Source: DASWHR01 sp036398095
Lineage (GTDB): Bacteria > Actinomycetota > AC-67
Length of the DNA: 64,000 nt
NCBI GenBank assembly: GCA_036398095.1
Contig: DASWHR010000027.1
Coordinates: forward strand, 1 to 64,000
Direction of reading: 5' to 3'
Below the pieces are notes generated by a model. That model did no database searches. It was not told the origin of the DNA and saw nothing but the letters and a program-made list of their open reading frames with translations. Below are positions 22,876-31,352 of the stretch, one piece after another (position 1 is the first letter of the stretch; every line of letters begins with the position of its first letter). Both the position numbers and the translations under genes were made by a program.

Positions 22876-25536
22876 TCAACGCGACAGCTCCCGCACCACG
22901 GCCGGCAGGATTCCGCCCTCGCGGAAGTAGCGCACCTCGGTCGGGGTGTCCAGCCGGCAGCGCGTGTCGAACTCGACGACCGAGCCGTCGTCGCGACGCG
23001 CGACGACCCGCAACGTCTGGCCCGGCTTCAAATCCGACAGGCCGGTGATGTCGAAGACCTCGCGGCCGGTCAATCCCAGCAGCGCGGCCGTCTCGCCCGG
23101 CGCGAATTCCAGCGGCAGCGCACCCATCTGCGCGAGGTTCGACCGGTGGATCCGCTCGAACGACTCGGCGATGACCGCGCGCGCGCCCAGTAACGTCGTG
23201 CCCTTCGCGGCCCAGTCGCGACTCGACCCCGACCCGTACTCCTTGCCGGCCAGGATCACAAGTGGCACGCCCGCCTCGCGATACAGAACCGACGCGTCGA
23301 AGATCGTCATCGTCTCGCCGTCCGGCAGATGCGCCGTCACGCCGCCTTCGCTGCCCGGCACGAGCAGGTTGCGCAGCCGGATGTTGGCGAACGTGCCGCG
23401 CATCATCACCTCGTGGTGGCCGCGGCGCGCGCCGTAGGAATGCAGCTTGCCCGGCGCGACGCCTCGCTCGCCCAGCCAGCGCGCCGCCGGCGAGTCTTTC
23501 GCGATCGATCCGGCCGGCGAGATGTGATCGGTCGTGACCGAGTCGCCGACGAACACCAGACAGCGCGCGCCCGTGATATCGGAAACCGGCGGCGGCTCCA
23601 TTCCGATGCTTGCGACGAACGGCGGCTCGGTGATGTAGGTCGAAGACGGATCCCACTCGTACAGGTCGCCTTCGGGAACCGGCAGCGCGGCCCATCGCTC
23701 GTCGCCGGTGAACAGGCCTGCGATGCGGCTGCGATACGACTCGGGATTCATCGCGGACGCGACGGTCGAGGCGATCTCGGAATCCGCCGGCCAGATGTCG
23801 CGCAGGAACACGGGAGCGCCACCGGAATCCAGGCCGAGCGGCTCGGTGTTGAGATCGATGTCGACCGTTCCCGCCAGGGCATAGGCGACGACCAGCGGCG
23901 GCGAACCGAGGAAGGAGAACCGAACCTGCGGATGGATGCGGCCTTCGAAGTTGCGGTTGCCGCTCAGAACGGCCGCGACGGCAAGCGCGTTCTCGTCCAC
24001 CGCCTCGGCGATCGGATCCAGCAGCGGACCGGAGTTACCAATACAAGTGGTACATCCAAAGCCGACCGCGAAGAAGCCGATCTTCTCCAGATCGTCGAGC
24101 AGGCCGGCGCGCTTCAGATAGTCGATCACGACCGGGGAACCCGGCGCCAAGGACGTCTTGACCGCCGGATCCACGCGCAGGCCGCGTGCGACCGCGTTGC
24201 GCGCCAGCAGACCCGCGCCGATCATTACCGACGGATTCGAGGTGTTCGTGCACGAGGTGATCGCCGCGATCGCGACCGTGCCGTCCCCGACGTGCGTCGA
24301 GCCGGCCGGCAGCGACACCGGGATCTTTCTGATCGCCGGCTCGCCGTCTTCATCGCGCAGCGCCGCCAATTCGCGGCGGAACGTGCGGCCGACCTCGCCG
24401 ACGACGACGCGATCTTGCGGCCGGCGCGGCCCGGCGAGGGACGGCTCGATCGTGGACAGGTCCAGGTCGAGCATCTCGCCGAACACGGGCTCGGCGCCGT
24501 GATCGTGCCAGAGTTGCTGCTCCTTGCAGTAGCGTTCGACCAGATCGACCAGGTCGTCGCTGCGGCCGGTCGCGCGCAGGTAGGCGATCGTCTGCGCATC
24601 GACGGGGAAGAAGCCCTCCGTCGCGCCGTACTCGGGCGACATGTTCGCGATCGTGGCGCGGTCGGGGACGGTCAAGGCCGCCAGGCCCGGCCCGTAGAAC
24701 TCGACGAACTTTCCGACGACGCCGTGTGCGCGCAGCATCTCGGTCAGCGTCAGCACCAGATCGGTTGCCGTTGCGCCCGAGGGCATCGAGCCGGACAGCT
24801 TCAAGCCGACGACGGCCGGGGTCAGCATTGTGACCGGCTCGCCCAGCATCGCCGCTTCGGCTTCGATGCCGCCCACGCCCCAGCCGAGCACGCCCAGCCC
24901 GCCGATCATCGTGGTGTGCGAGTCGGTGCCGACGAGCGTGTCGGGATAGGCGACACCGTCGGCGCCGGTCATGACCACGTCGGCGAGAAACTCCAAGTTG
25001 ACCTGATGCACGATCCCGCTTCCCGGGGGCACGACTCGCATCTTTCGGAACGACTTCTGGGCCCATCGAAGGAACGCGTAGCGTTCGCCGTTGCGCTCGT
25101 ACTCCAATCCGACGTTGCGTTCGAAGGCTTCGCGCGAGCCGAAGAAGTCGACGATCACCGAATGGTCGATCACCAGGTCGACGGGTACGCGCGGGTTGAC
25201 GCGCGAGGTGTCTCCGCCGAGTCGCTCGACTGCGCCGCGGATCGCGGCCAGATCGGCCACGACCGGCACGCCGGTGAAGTCCTGCAGCACGACGCGTCCC
25301 GGCAGAAACGGAAACTCGACGGCGGTGTCACCGGGCCAGTCTGCGAGCGCGTCCAGATGCAACCGCTCCGCGCCGGCGCCCTGATGGCGCAGCACGTTTT
25401 CGAGGAAGATGCGCACGACGAACGGCAGCCGCGCGATCGCGCCCGCATCCAGAACGCGATCAAGACGGTAGAGCGCGACGCTGCCGCCGCCGGCCTGCAG
25501 CCGGTCCAGCGCGCCGAGCGGGTCGTTGAGGCTCAT
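22876..25536 (-). CDS. acnA: Aconitate hydratase
   Basis: This 886-residue aconitase A/IRP-type enzyme converts citrate to isocitrate in the cytosol. The three [4Fe-4S] cysteines are at about residue 429 (SCTNTSNPSVM) and 495 and 498 (GCTTCIGNSGPL). GDSVTTDHISPAG and GSSRDWAAKGT mark the swivel domain. LVIDHSVIVDFFG and VPPGSGIVHQVNLE are also conserved. The length is normal. The ATG at 25536 has GGAGT upstream (AAGGAGTCCC). It lies 79 bases downstream of the LamG gene on the same strand. The codons at the 495-498 cysteine loop are unusually T-ending for this genome. Confidence 0.95.
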   Translation of the reverse strand: MSLNDPLGALDRLQAGGGSVALYRLDRVLDAGAIARLPFVVRIFLENVLRHQGAGAERLHLDALADWPGDTAVEFPFLPGRVVLQDFTGVPVVADLAAIRGAVERLGGDTSRVNPRVPVDLVIDHSVIVDFFGSREAFERNVGLEYERNGERYAFLRWAQKSFRKMRVVPPGSGIVHQVNLEFLADVVMTGADGVAYPDTLVGTDSHTTMIGGLGVLGWGVGGIEAEAAMLGEPVTMLTPAVVGLKLSGSMPSGATATDLVLTLTEMLRAHGVVGKFVEFYGPGLAALTVPDRATIANMSPEYGATEGFFPVDAQTIAYLRATGRSDDLVDLVERYCKEQQLWHDHGAEPVFGEMLDLDLSTIEPSLAGPRRPQDRVVVGEVGRTFRRELAALRDEDGEPAIRKIPVSLPAGSTHVGDGTVAIAAITSCTNTSNPSVMIGAGLLARNAVARGLRVDPAVKTSLAPGSPVVIDYLKRAGLLDDLEKIGFFAVGFGCTTCIGNSGPLLDPIAEAVDENALAVAAVLSGNRNFEGRIHPQVRFSFLGSPPLVVAYALAGTVDIDLNTEPLGLDSGGAPVFLRDIWPADSEIASTVASAMNPESYRSRIAGLFTGDERWAALPVPEGDLYEWDPSSTYITEPPFVASIGMEPPPVSDITGARCLVFVGDSVTTDHISPAGSIAKDSPAARWLGERGVAPGKLHSYGARRGHHEVMMRGTFANIRLRNLLVPGSEGGVTAHLPDGETMTIFDASVLYREAGVPLVILAGKEYGSGSSRDWAAKGTTLLGARAVIAESFERIHRSNLAQMGALPLEFAPGETAALLGLTGREVFDITGLSDLKPGQTLRVVARRDDGSVVEFDTRCRLDTPTEVRYFREGGILPAVVRELSR

Positions 25537-25615
25537 TGGGACTCCTTGTGTCGCAGAAAACGAGAGCGTGGTTGCTCTCATCCTACGACGCCGGAGCGAG
25601 CCGCGTTTTCCGCGT

Positions 25616-26764
25616 TCAGGCGCGTTGCGCCGCGCGCATCCCGAGCACGATCATCGCGACCAGGAAGCCCAGCGCCGCGACCCCGCCGGCGATCGGCGCG
25701 GCGATCGCCAGCGCATTCGAACGCGTCGCCGGCGGCCGGCGCGTCGCGCGGCCCGCCGAGCCGTCGCCGCTTCCCGGCGAGGCGGCAACGCTCGCCTCGG
25801 CCGATGCGCTCGCGCCGAGCGAAGGCTCGGCGCCGCCACCGGTCCCGCGCGTCGTGCGGCCGTCCAGCGCCGGCGCCGGCGACGGGCCACCGTTTCCCGG
25901 CAGTGCGGCGAACGGGCTTCCCGCCGCCCAAGCGGGGCGCCCGGTCGCATCGTCGCCGAAGGAGGCGTCCTGGCCGCCGGCCGAGTCGCGGGCGATCGAG
26001 CCGGCGCCGTCGTCGAAGTGATAGAGCGCGACAGTTCGCGCGTCGGATGAAAACGCGCGCGCCGGCCGCGCGAAGGTCGCTGCGTATCGGATGGTGTCGG
26101 AGACGCGAAGCTCGTCGATCGAGCCGATGAAGGACGCAGCCGACTGATTGGCTTTGCCGCCGATGAACAGCCACGGATCCTGCGTGCAGTTCGCGCAGCC
26201 GATCGGCGGAACCGCGTTGTCGGGATAGGACACGTCACCGGCCGGGCCGGTTGCCGCCGCATCGAGCGTGCCGTCCACCCAGATCGTCATCCGACCGTCC
26301 GCCGCGCGGCGTTGCACGGCGACGTGGTGCCAGAAGCCGTCGGCGACGCTCCGCGATCCGCAGACGCCGCCGTAGACGCCGCCCGCTCCGGTCACGCCGA
26401 ATGCGATCCGCATGCGCGAGACGGACAGGCCGAACGCGCGTCCTCCCTCGTCGGCTCCGCGGCTGCGGTCCAGCAACACGTTGCCGAGCGGCCACCAGGC
26501 GGACTCGCCGCAGTCGACCTCGCGCGTGTTCGAGCCGGGCGCGGCTTTGATGAACAGCTCGATCGTGAAGTCACCCGCTCCGACGTCGATCGGCGGCCCG
26601 ATCGACGATGAATTGGGATCGTCCACCACGATCGACAGATACGGCGAGGGATACGAGTCGTGCGAGGGAAGCACGAGGCCGTACGACGCGGCGTTGGCCG
26701 GCCATGGCGAAGCCGCGGCGAGCACGAGCCCCGCCGCGATGCCGACCAGACTCGCGAGACGCAT
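25616..26764 (-). CDS. Membrane-anchored LamG/concanavalin-like domain protein
   Basis: This 382-residue protein has a signal peptide (MRLASLVGIAAGLVLAAASPW...). A LamG-type jelly-roll follows (DFTIELFIKAAPGSN, GFWHHVAVQRRAADGRMTIWVDG, FIGSIDELRVSDTIRYAATF, ALYHFDDGAGSIARDSAGG). Then come a Gly/Ser/Ala-rich linker and a single C-terminal transmembrane helix (IAAPIAGGVAALGFLVAMIVL) with a short basic tail. It is therefore displayed outside the membrane and probably binds a carbohydrate or protein ligand. Cysteines in VDCGES/GVCGSR and GCANC may form disulfides. It diverges from the LarA-like gene, with 52 bases between starts. Confidence 0.75.
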   Translation of the reverse strand: MRLASLVGIAAGLVLAAASPWPANAASYGLVLPSHDSYPSPYLSIVVDDPNSSSIGPPIDVGAGDFTIELFIKAAPGSNTREVDCGESAWWPLGNVLLDRSRGADEGGRAFGLSVSRMRIAFGVTGAGGVYGGVCGSRSVADGFWHHVAVQRRAADGRMTIWVDGTLDAAATGPAGDVSYPDNAVPPIGCANCTQDPWLFIGGKANQSAASFIGSIDELRVSDTIRYAATFARPARAFSSDARTVALYHFDDGAGSIARDSAGGQDASFGDDATGRPAWAAGSPFAALPGNGGPSPAPALDGRTTRGTGGGAEPSLGASASAEASVAASPGSGDGSAGRATRRPPATRSNALAIAAPIAGGVAALGFLVAMIVLGMRAAQRA

Positions 26765-26803
26765 ACAAAGAAGTGTCGGCTTGCTCGCCCCGAGGCTTGA
26801 CCG

Positions 26804-26809
26804 TACGCT
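26804..26809 (+). promoter_or_regulatory. Leaderless-type -10 box of the LarA-like gene
   Basis: TACGCT lies 7 bases before the GTG at 26817, with no ribosome binding site. Confidence 0.4.
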
Positions 26810-26816
26810 CGACCCT

Positions 26817-28193
26817 GTGGAGCAGCAGATCGTCTTCGGAGATCGGTTTTTGTCCGTGAACCTGCCGGATCGGACCCGGACGCTCTCGGCCGGCCTGACC
26901 ACGACCCTCGAACCGACGAACGATCTTGAAGGGGCCGTGCGCGACGCGCTGGCGACTCCCGCCGACACGCCGCCGCTGCGTGACCTGGCGCGCGGCAAGC
27001 GGCGCGTCACCGTCGCCTTCGACGATCCCACCGTTCCCTGCTTCGCGCCGGTCTGGCAGACCGCGATCCCGCTCGCGCTCGCCGAGTTGGAGGCCGCCGG
27101 GGTTGACCGGAAGAATGTGACCCTGCTGTGCGCGAACGCGCTGCACCGGCAGTTCTCCCACAACGAGCTCGCCGGCATTCTCGGGCCGGATCTGGTGCGC
27201 GAGTTCGCCGACCGGCTGGTCTGCCACGACGCGGAAGACCCCGGCATGATCGAGCGGCTCGGCGTCACCGAACACGGATACGACGTCGAGCTCTCCAGGC
27301 ACGTCACCGACTCGGATCTGACGATCTACGTCAACGCCTCGACGATCCGCGGCTTCAGCGGCGGATGGAAATCGATCTGCGTGGGGCTGTCCACCTACAA
27401 CTCGATCCGCCACCACCACAATCCCGACGACATGTCGATGTCGCTGCATCGCAACACGATGCACGAGATGCTCGACGAGATGGGCGCGCTGGTGACCCAG
27501 CAGCTCGGCAGCGATCGCATCTTCAAGATCGAGACGATCCTTTCCAATCCGCTCGCGGTCTCGCGCATCCACGCCGGCACCGTCGACGGCACGCGCCGCA
27601 TCGCCGTCGAGACCAACCGCGCCGCGCAAGGCCCGCGCGCGACCGTCGACAAGGCCGACGTCGTTTTGTACGGCCTGCCCGACTGGAGCCCGTACGCCGC
27701 CTACTCGCACACCAATCCCATCTTGACGCTGATCTCGACCGGGCTTGGGTATCTCGGAGGCATGATCGAAGCCGCCGGCAAGCCCGGCTGCACCGTCATC
27801 ATCGCCACGCCGTGCCCCGACCGGTGGGACGACCGCGCGCATCCGTCCTACCGCGAGGTATGGGAGCGCGTTCTGCCGGTCACCCGCGACCCGTACGAGG
27901 CCAAGCGGCAGTTCGAGAACGAGTACGCGCGGCATCCCGAATACATCGAGCGCTACCGCTTCCAGAACGGGTTCCATCCGGTGCACGGGATCATGGCGCT
28001 GTTCCCGCTCAAGCGCCTCAAGCACGCCGGGCGCGTCTTCGTCGCCGGCATCGAAAACCCGGCGCTGGCGCGCCACGTCGGCTACGAGCCGTTCGCGACC
28101 GTCGAAGACGCCGTCGGTGCAGCCCAAGAGATTCACGGCGGCGATGCCGACATCGGCCTGGTTCCGTATCCGATGGCGGTCAACCGGCAATAG
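26817..28193 (+). CDS. LarA-like nickel-pincer racemase/epimerase family protein
   Basis: This 458-residue protein is of the lactate-racemase LarA/DUF2088 type. LarA uses a nickel-pincer nucleotide bound to a lysine. Here SGGWKS (Lys185) sits where that lysine is expected, and ANALHRQFSHNE (His110, His115) and the HHHNPDD cluster at 199-201 supply candidate catalytic or nickel histidines. The VTVAFDDPTVPCFAP segment is the usual N-terminal loop. LarA homologues act on many 2-hydroxyacids, so lactate is not assured. No larB, larC or larE cofactor genes are in the window. The GTG start is supported by a TACGCT box 7 bases upstream. A lipoprotein gene follows after 2 bases. Confidence 0.75.
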   Translation: MEQQIVFGDRFLSVNLPDRTRTLSAGLTTTLEPTNDLEGAVRDALATPADTPPLRDLARGKRRVTVAFDDPTVPCFAPVWQTAIPLALAELEAAGVDRKNVTLLCANALHRQFSHNELAGILGPDLVREFADRLVCHDAEDPGMIERLGVTEHGYDVELSRHVTDSDLTIYVNASTIRGFSGGWKSICVGLSTYNSIRHHHNPDDMSMSLHRNTMHEMLDEMGALVTQQLGSDRIFKIETILSNPLAVSRIHAGTVDGTRRIAVETNRAAQGPRATVDKADVVLYGLPDWSPYAAYSHTNPILTLISTGLGYLGGMIEAAGKPGCTVIIATPCPDRWDDRAHPSYREVWERVLPVTRDPYEAKRQFENEYARHPEYIERYRFQNGFHPVHGIMALFPLKRLKHAGRVFVAGIENPALARHVGYEPFATVEDAVGAAQEIHGGDADIGLVPYPMAVNRQ

Positions 28194-28195
28194 CC

Positions 28196-28858
28196 GTGCG
28201 CGCAATCGCAATGCTCGTCACGGCCGCTGCGCTGCTCGCCTCATGTGGTGGTGGGAACGCCCCCCGGCCCATCGAATCGCTGTCTCCCGAAGCCGCGGCG
28301 TTTCGCGACCTCGGTCTCAAAGGCGCCGGCGCGACCGCGCGCATCGCCTATGGCGTACAGGCCGGGCAAGACGCCAGCGAGGTGATCGTGTCGCAGCGGC
28401 CGCCGCAGCGATCGTTCCGCGTGACGCAAGGACGGACATCGCTGATCGTGGCGACCGAAGCCGGCGATGTGGTCACCTGCGGCGAAGACCAGTGCTTCCG
28501 CATCCCCGGGCTCGGCTCGTCCATCGCGCAGGCCGGCGCGGCGATTCTCGGTCCGCTCGCGCAAGGCTTCGACATGTTCCACGGCGAGCGGAACCTGGCC
28601 GAGTTCCAAGCCGCCGCCGACCGAACCATCGCCGGCCGCTCTGCCACATGCGGCACCTGGAAGCCCGATTTCTCGCCCGAGGGGTTTACGATGTGCTTGG
28701 ACCCGCAGACCGGCGTCGCGCTGTCCTACGACATCGCCAGCGGAAACATCGCCGTCAGCCTCGAGGCGACGAGGGTGGACGCGCCCTCCGACGCCGACTT
28801 CGAACCGCTCTTTCCCGTGACGGACTTGCCGACGGGCTACGTTCCTCCGACCGATTAG
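28196..28858 (+). CDS. Lipoprotein of unknown function
   Basis: This 220-residue protein starts VRAIAMLVTAAALLASCGGG, a lipobox with the modified Cys at residue 17. The mature part has cysteines in VVTCGEDQCFRI, SATCGTW and FTMCLDPQ that could form two disulfides. No family was recognised. It begins 2 bases after the LarA-like stop and is surely in the same transcript; an in-frame ATG at 28211 is an alternative start. The coupling to a cytosolic racemase suggests a substrate-related surface role, but that is only context. Confidence 0.6.
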   Translation: MRAIAMLVTAAALLASCGGGNAPRPIESLSPEAAAFRDLGLKGAGATARIAYGVQAGQDASEVIVSQRPPQRSFRVTQGRTSLIVATEAGDVVTCGEDQCFRIPGLGSSIAQAGAAILGPLAQGFDMFHGERNLAEFQAAADRTIAGRSATCGTWKPDFSPEGFTMCLDPQTGVALSYDIASGNIAVSLEATRVDAPSDADFEPLFPVTDLPTGYVPPTD

Positions 28859-28940
28859 CCCGGTCGCTGGCCCGGTCCGGCAGGGATCGGCGGTCGCGGC
28901 GAAGAATTCCCTCGCAGGACCGAACAACCGGGAGGAAACC

Positions 28941-30548
28941 GTGAGACGCATCGCCGCTATCGCCGCACTCGCTTTGATCGCCGCCGCCCTCCCCGGCGGG
29001 GCGGATCCGGTCGAGATCGAACGCACCGACGCGATGGTCGCGATGAGCGATCACGTTCGTCTCGACGTCTCGCTCTACATCCCGCTCGTTGACTATCCCG
29101 ACGGCGGCTTTCCCTTGATCGTGCGGCAGCACGGGGGCGGCTCGAGCAAGGACAGCGAATACGACGTGCGCTACGGAATGAAGGCAGTGCAGACCGGCCG
29201 GTTCGCGCTGCTCACCTACTCGCACCGCGGCCACGGCGACTCGGAAGGGATCTTCGACTTCTTCGGCGAGCGCTCCGCGCAGGACGTGTCCGAGCTGCTC
29301 GAGTGGGTTGACGCAAAGACCGACGAGGTGGACGTGAGCCGCGTCGGCATGTGGGGCTACTCGCAGGGCGGCGGCCTGTCGCTGCTGCCGGCGATGACCG
29401 ACCCGCGCATCAAGGCCGTCGCGATCGGCAACACCTTCGATGACCTCAACCATGCGCTCAACCCGAACGATTGCTTCAAGTTCTCGTTCGCCACCGGCAT
29501 CTTCGCGCTCGCCTACAAGACCGCCGCCGCGCGCACCGACGACGCGACCGCGCTGCGCTGGGGCGCGCAGTGGAACACCGACACCGAAGACGTCGCGCTG
29601 CCCGTTCTCGGCTCGACGACCGACGAAGCCTTCGCGCACTCGCCGGCCGCGCATGTCGGCGGTACGCCCGGCACCGTCTACGACACCGGCTTGAACGTGC
29701 CCGTCTTCTGGACGAACTCGTGGGAGGACGCGCTGTTTCCCGCCGACCACGGACTCGGCATGATCGCGGATCTGGATGCGCGCGGGATTCCCACGCACCT
29801 GTGGTTCGCATCCGGCGGCCACGAAGTGCCGGAGACGCACCCGGCCGACGAAGCCGGCAAAGAGCAGGCGATGCTGGAATGGTTCGAGGAGTTCCTGCTC
29901 GGCGTCGACCACGGCTACGCGAGCGGCGCGCGTCCGAAGGTCGACTACGCGCAGCGAATCCCCGGCGGCGGATGGACGCACAAGACGGCATCCGCATGGC
30001 CGGTACCGGGCGACGACGTGACGCTGCACGCCGACGCAGACGGCAGCCTCGGTCCGGTCGCCACGCCGGGCACGCTCGGCACGATCGTCAACACGGTCGC
30101 ATCCGCGAACCTTGCCACCGAGCCGATCCTGTCCAACCGCGCCGCGCCGCTCGTGTCGAACATCGCCGACTCGCCCGAATCTCCCGCGACGCTGACGTTT
30201 GCGACCGACCCGGCCGCCGCGCCGTTCGAGTTCACCGGCGCTCCGCGCGTCGCGATCCGCTACGACAGCACCGCGCAGCGCGTCGCCCAGTTCAACGTCA
30301 AGCTGTGGGACGAGCACGATGGGCAGCGGCGGATGATCACGCGCGGGTGCTTGAGCGACGAGACCCCCGGTGACGGAATCGCCGACTTCGACCTTTGGCC
30401 GAACTCTCACGTGCTCGCGCCCGGCCACCGCATCGTGATGACCATCTCAACCGTGGACTTCCCCACGTTCAAGCCCGACACCGAGCCGCAAACTTCCACG
30501 CTTGCCTCGGCCACGATCACGATCGGCAGCAGCAAGAGCGTGCATTGA
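28941..30548 (+). CDS. Secreted CocE/X-Pro dipeptidyl-peptidase (S15)-like hydrolase
   Basis: This 535-residue alpha/beta hydrolase has a short signal peptide (VRRIAAIAALALIAAALPGG). The nucleophile elbow is GYSQGG with Ser141. The acid is Asp in NSWEDALFPADHG and the His in ASGGHEVPE. The C-terminal half is a jelly-roll (PFEFTGAPRVAIRY, FNVKLWDEHDGQRRMI, HRIVMTISTVDFPTF), as in S15/CocE proteins. Substrates in the family range from proline peptides to esters, so the activity is not assigned. GGAGGAAACC precedes the GTG. A second, only distantly similar S15-type protein lies at 31353 on the other strand. Confidence 0.8.
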   Translation: MRRIAAIAALALIAAALPGGADPVEIERTDAMVAMSDHVRLDVSLYIPLVDYPDGGFPLIVRQHGGGSSKDSEYDVRYGMKAVQTGRFALLTYSHRGHGDSEGIFDFFGERSAQDVSELLEWVDAKTDEVDVSRVGMWGYSQGGGLSLLPAMTDPRIKAVAIGNTFDDLNHALNPNDCFKFSFATGIFALAYKTAAARTDDATALRWGAQWNTDTEDVALPVLGSTTDEAFAHSPAAHVGGTPGTVYDTGLNVPVFWTNSWEDALFPADHGLGMIADLDARGIPTHLWFASGGHEVPETHPADEAGKEQAMLEWFEEFLLGVDHGYASGARPKVDYAQRIPGGGWTHKTASAWPVPGDDVTLHADADGSLGPVATPGTLGTIVNTVASANLATEPILSNRAAPLVSNIADSPESPATLTFATDPAAAPFEFTGAPRVAIRYDSTAQRVAQFNVKLWDEHDGQRRMITRGCLSDETPGDGIADFDLWPNSHVLAPGHRIVMTISTVDFPTFKPDTEPQTSTLASATITIGSSKSVH

Positions 30549-30593
30549 CCCTCTGGACGAGCTCACTGGGGGTGGACTACGCTTTGAAGCGTT

Positions 30594-31310
30594 ATGGGAC
30601 TACGTTCCCATGGGCGCTCCATACGAATGATCGCCATGGCGACTGCGGTTGGGATGGCGATCGCGGTTCCTATCGCCCTCACGAGTGATCGTCTGCCGAG
30701 GGAGTCCGGTCACACCGTGCCCGCAGGCGCTCTCGCATCACCAACGCCGTCACTGACGCCATCGCCGGCGCCGCGACCGGGTCCGTACTACGTCGCCAAG
30801 GAGGATCATGATCGGGCGGCGGTGATCGCTCTTGGAGACTCCGGTGCGCAAGCGCTTCTTGGAACCTCCAAGTACCGCGTCGTTTCGGTCATCGAGTACG
30901 GACCGTTGGGCCCGGCCGACAAGCCTGATCCGGCGGATCCATGTCTGTCGCGCGCATGTCTTCGAGTGGGCATGTACAACTATACGAAGTCAGTTGTGGT
31001 ACGCGTTTTTGTGGACCGATCGGCTTGGACGATTGTCGGAATCGAAGAGAGCCGGCAGACTGCGGGGCCCGGGCTCACCAACGAGGAAGTGGACCTCGCT
31101 CATTATCTGGCGGATCGCGATGTGCGCGTCCAAGCAATTGTCGGCAGCGATCACGCGCATCTTCGCGGGCCGTGGCCTGGAAGCACCATCGCCCCGGGGC
31201 CGTGTTCCGGTGAGATCAGCAGATGCGCGGTCGTGTTCTACAAGCTCGACTCGGACAAGCTCCTCGTTTTCGTGGACCTGAAATCGGACGAGGTCGTCGC
31301 CCTCATCTAA
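30594..31310 (+). CDS. Exported or membrane-anchored protein of unknown function
   Basis: This 238-residue protein begins with a basic N-terminus and one hydrophobic helix (MIAMATAVGMAIAVPIAL), then a Pro/Thr/Ser linker (SPTPSLTPSPAPRPGP) and a folded domain of about 160 residues. The domain has four cysteines (DPCLSRACLRV, PGPCSGEISRCAV). SAWTIVGIEESR and LLVFVDLKSDEVVAL look like beta hairpins of a small alpha/beta fold. The DNA is visibly less GC-rich than its neighbours. TACGCT lies 10 bases before the ATG. No family recognised. Confidence 0.6.
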   Translation: MGLRSHGRSIRMIAMATAVGMAIAVPIALTSDRLPRESGHTVPAGALASPTPSLTPSPAPRPGPYYVAKEDHDRAAVIALGDSGAQALLGTSKYRVVSVIEYGPLGPADKPDPADPCLSRACLRVGMYNYTKSVVVRVFVDRSAWTIVGIEESRQTAGPGLTNEEVDLAHYLADRDVRVQAIVGSDHAHLRGPWPGSTIAPGPCSGEISRCAVVFYKLDSDKLLVFVDLKSDEVVALI

Positions 31311-31352
31311 CGCCGGCACGCTGGGGGATGCACCTCGACGAACCGGAACCGT

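Noticed and set aside
23329..26130. A 933-residue plus-strand open frame over aconitase
   Set aside because: It is a GC-rich shadow of the aconitase and LamG genes with Arg/Asp/Gly-dominated composition and no motif.
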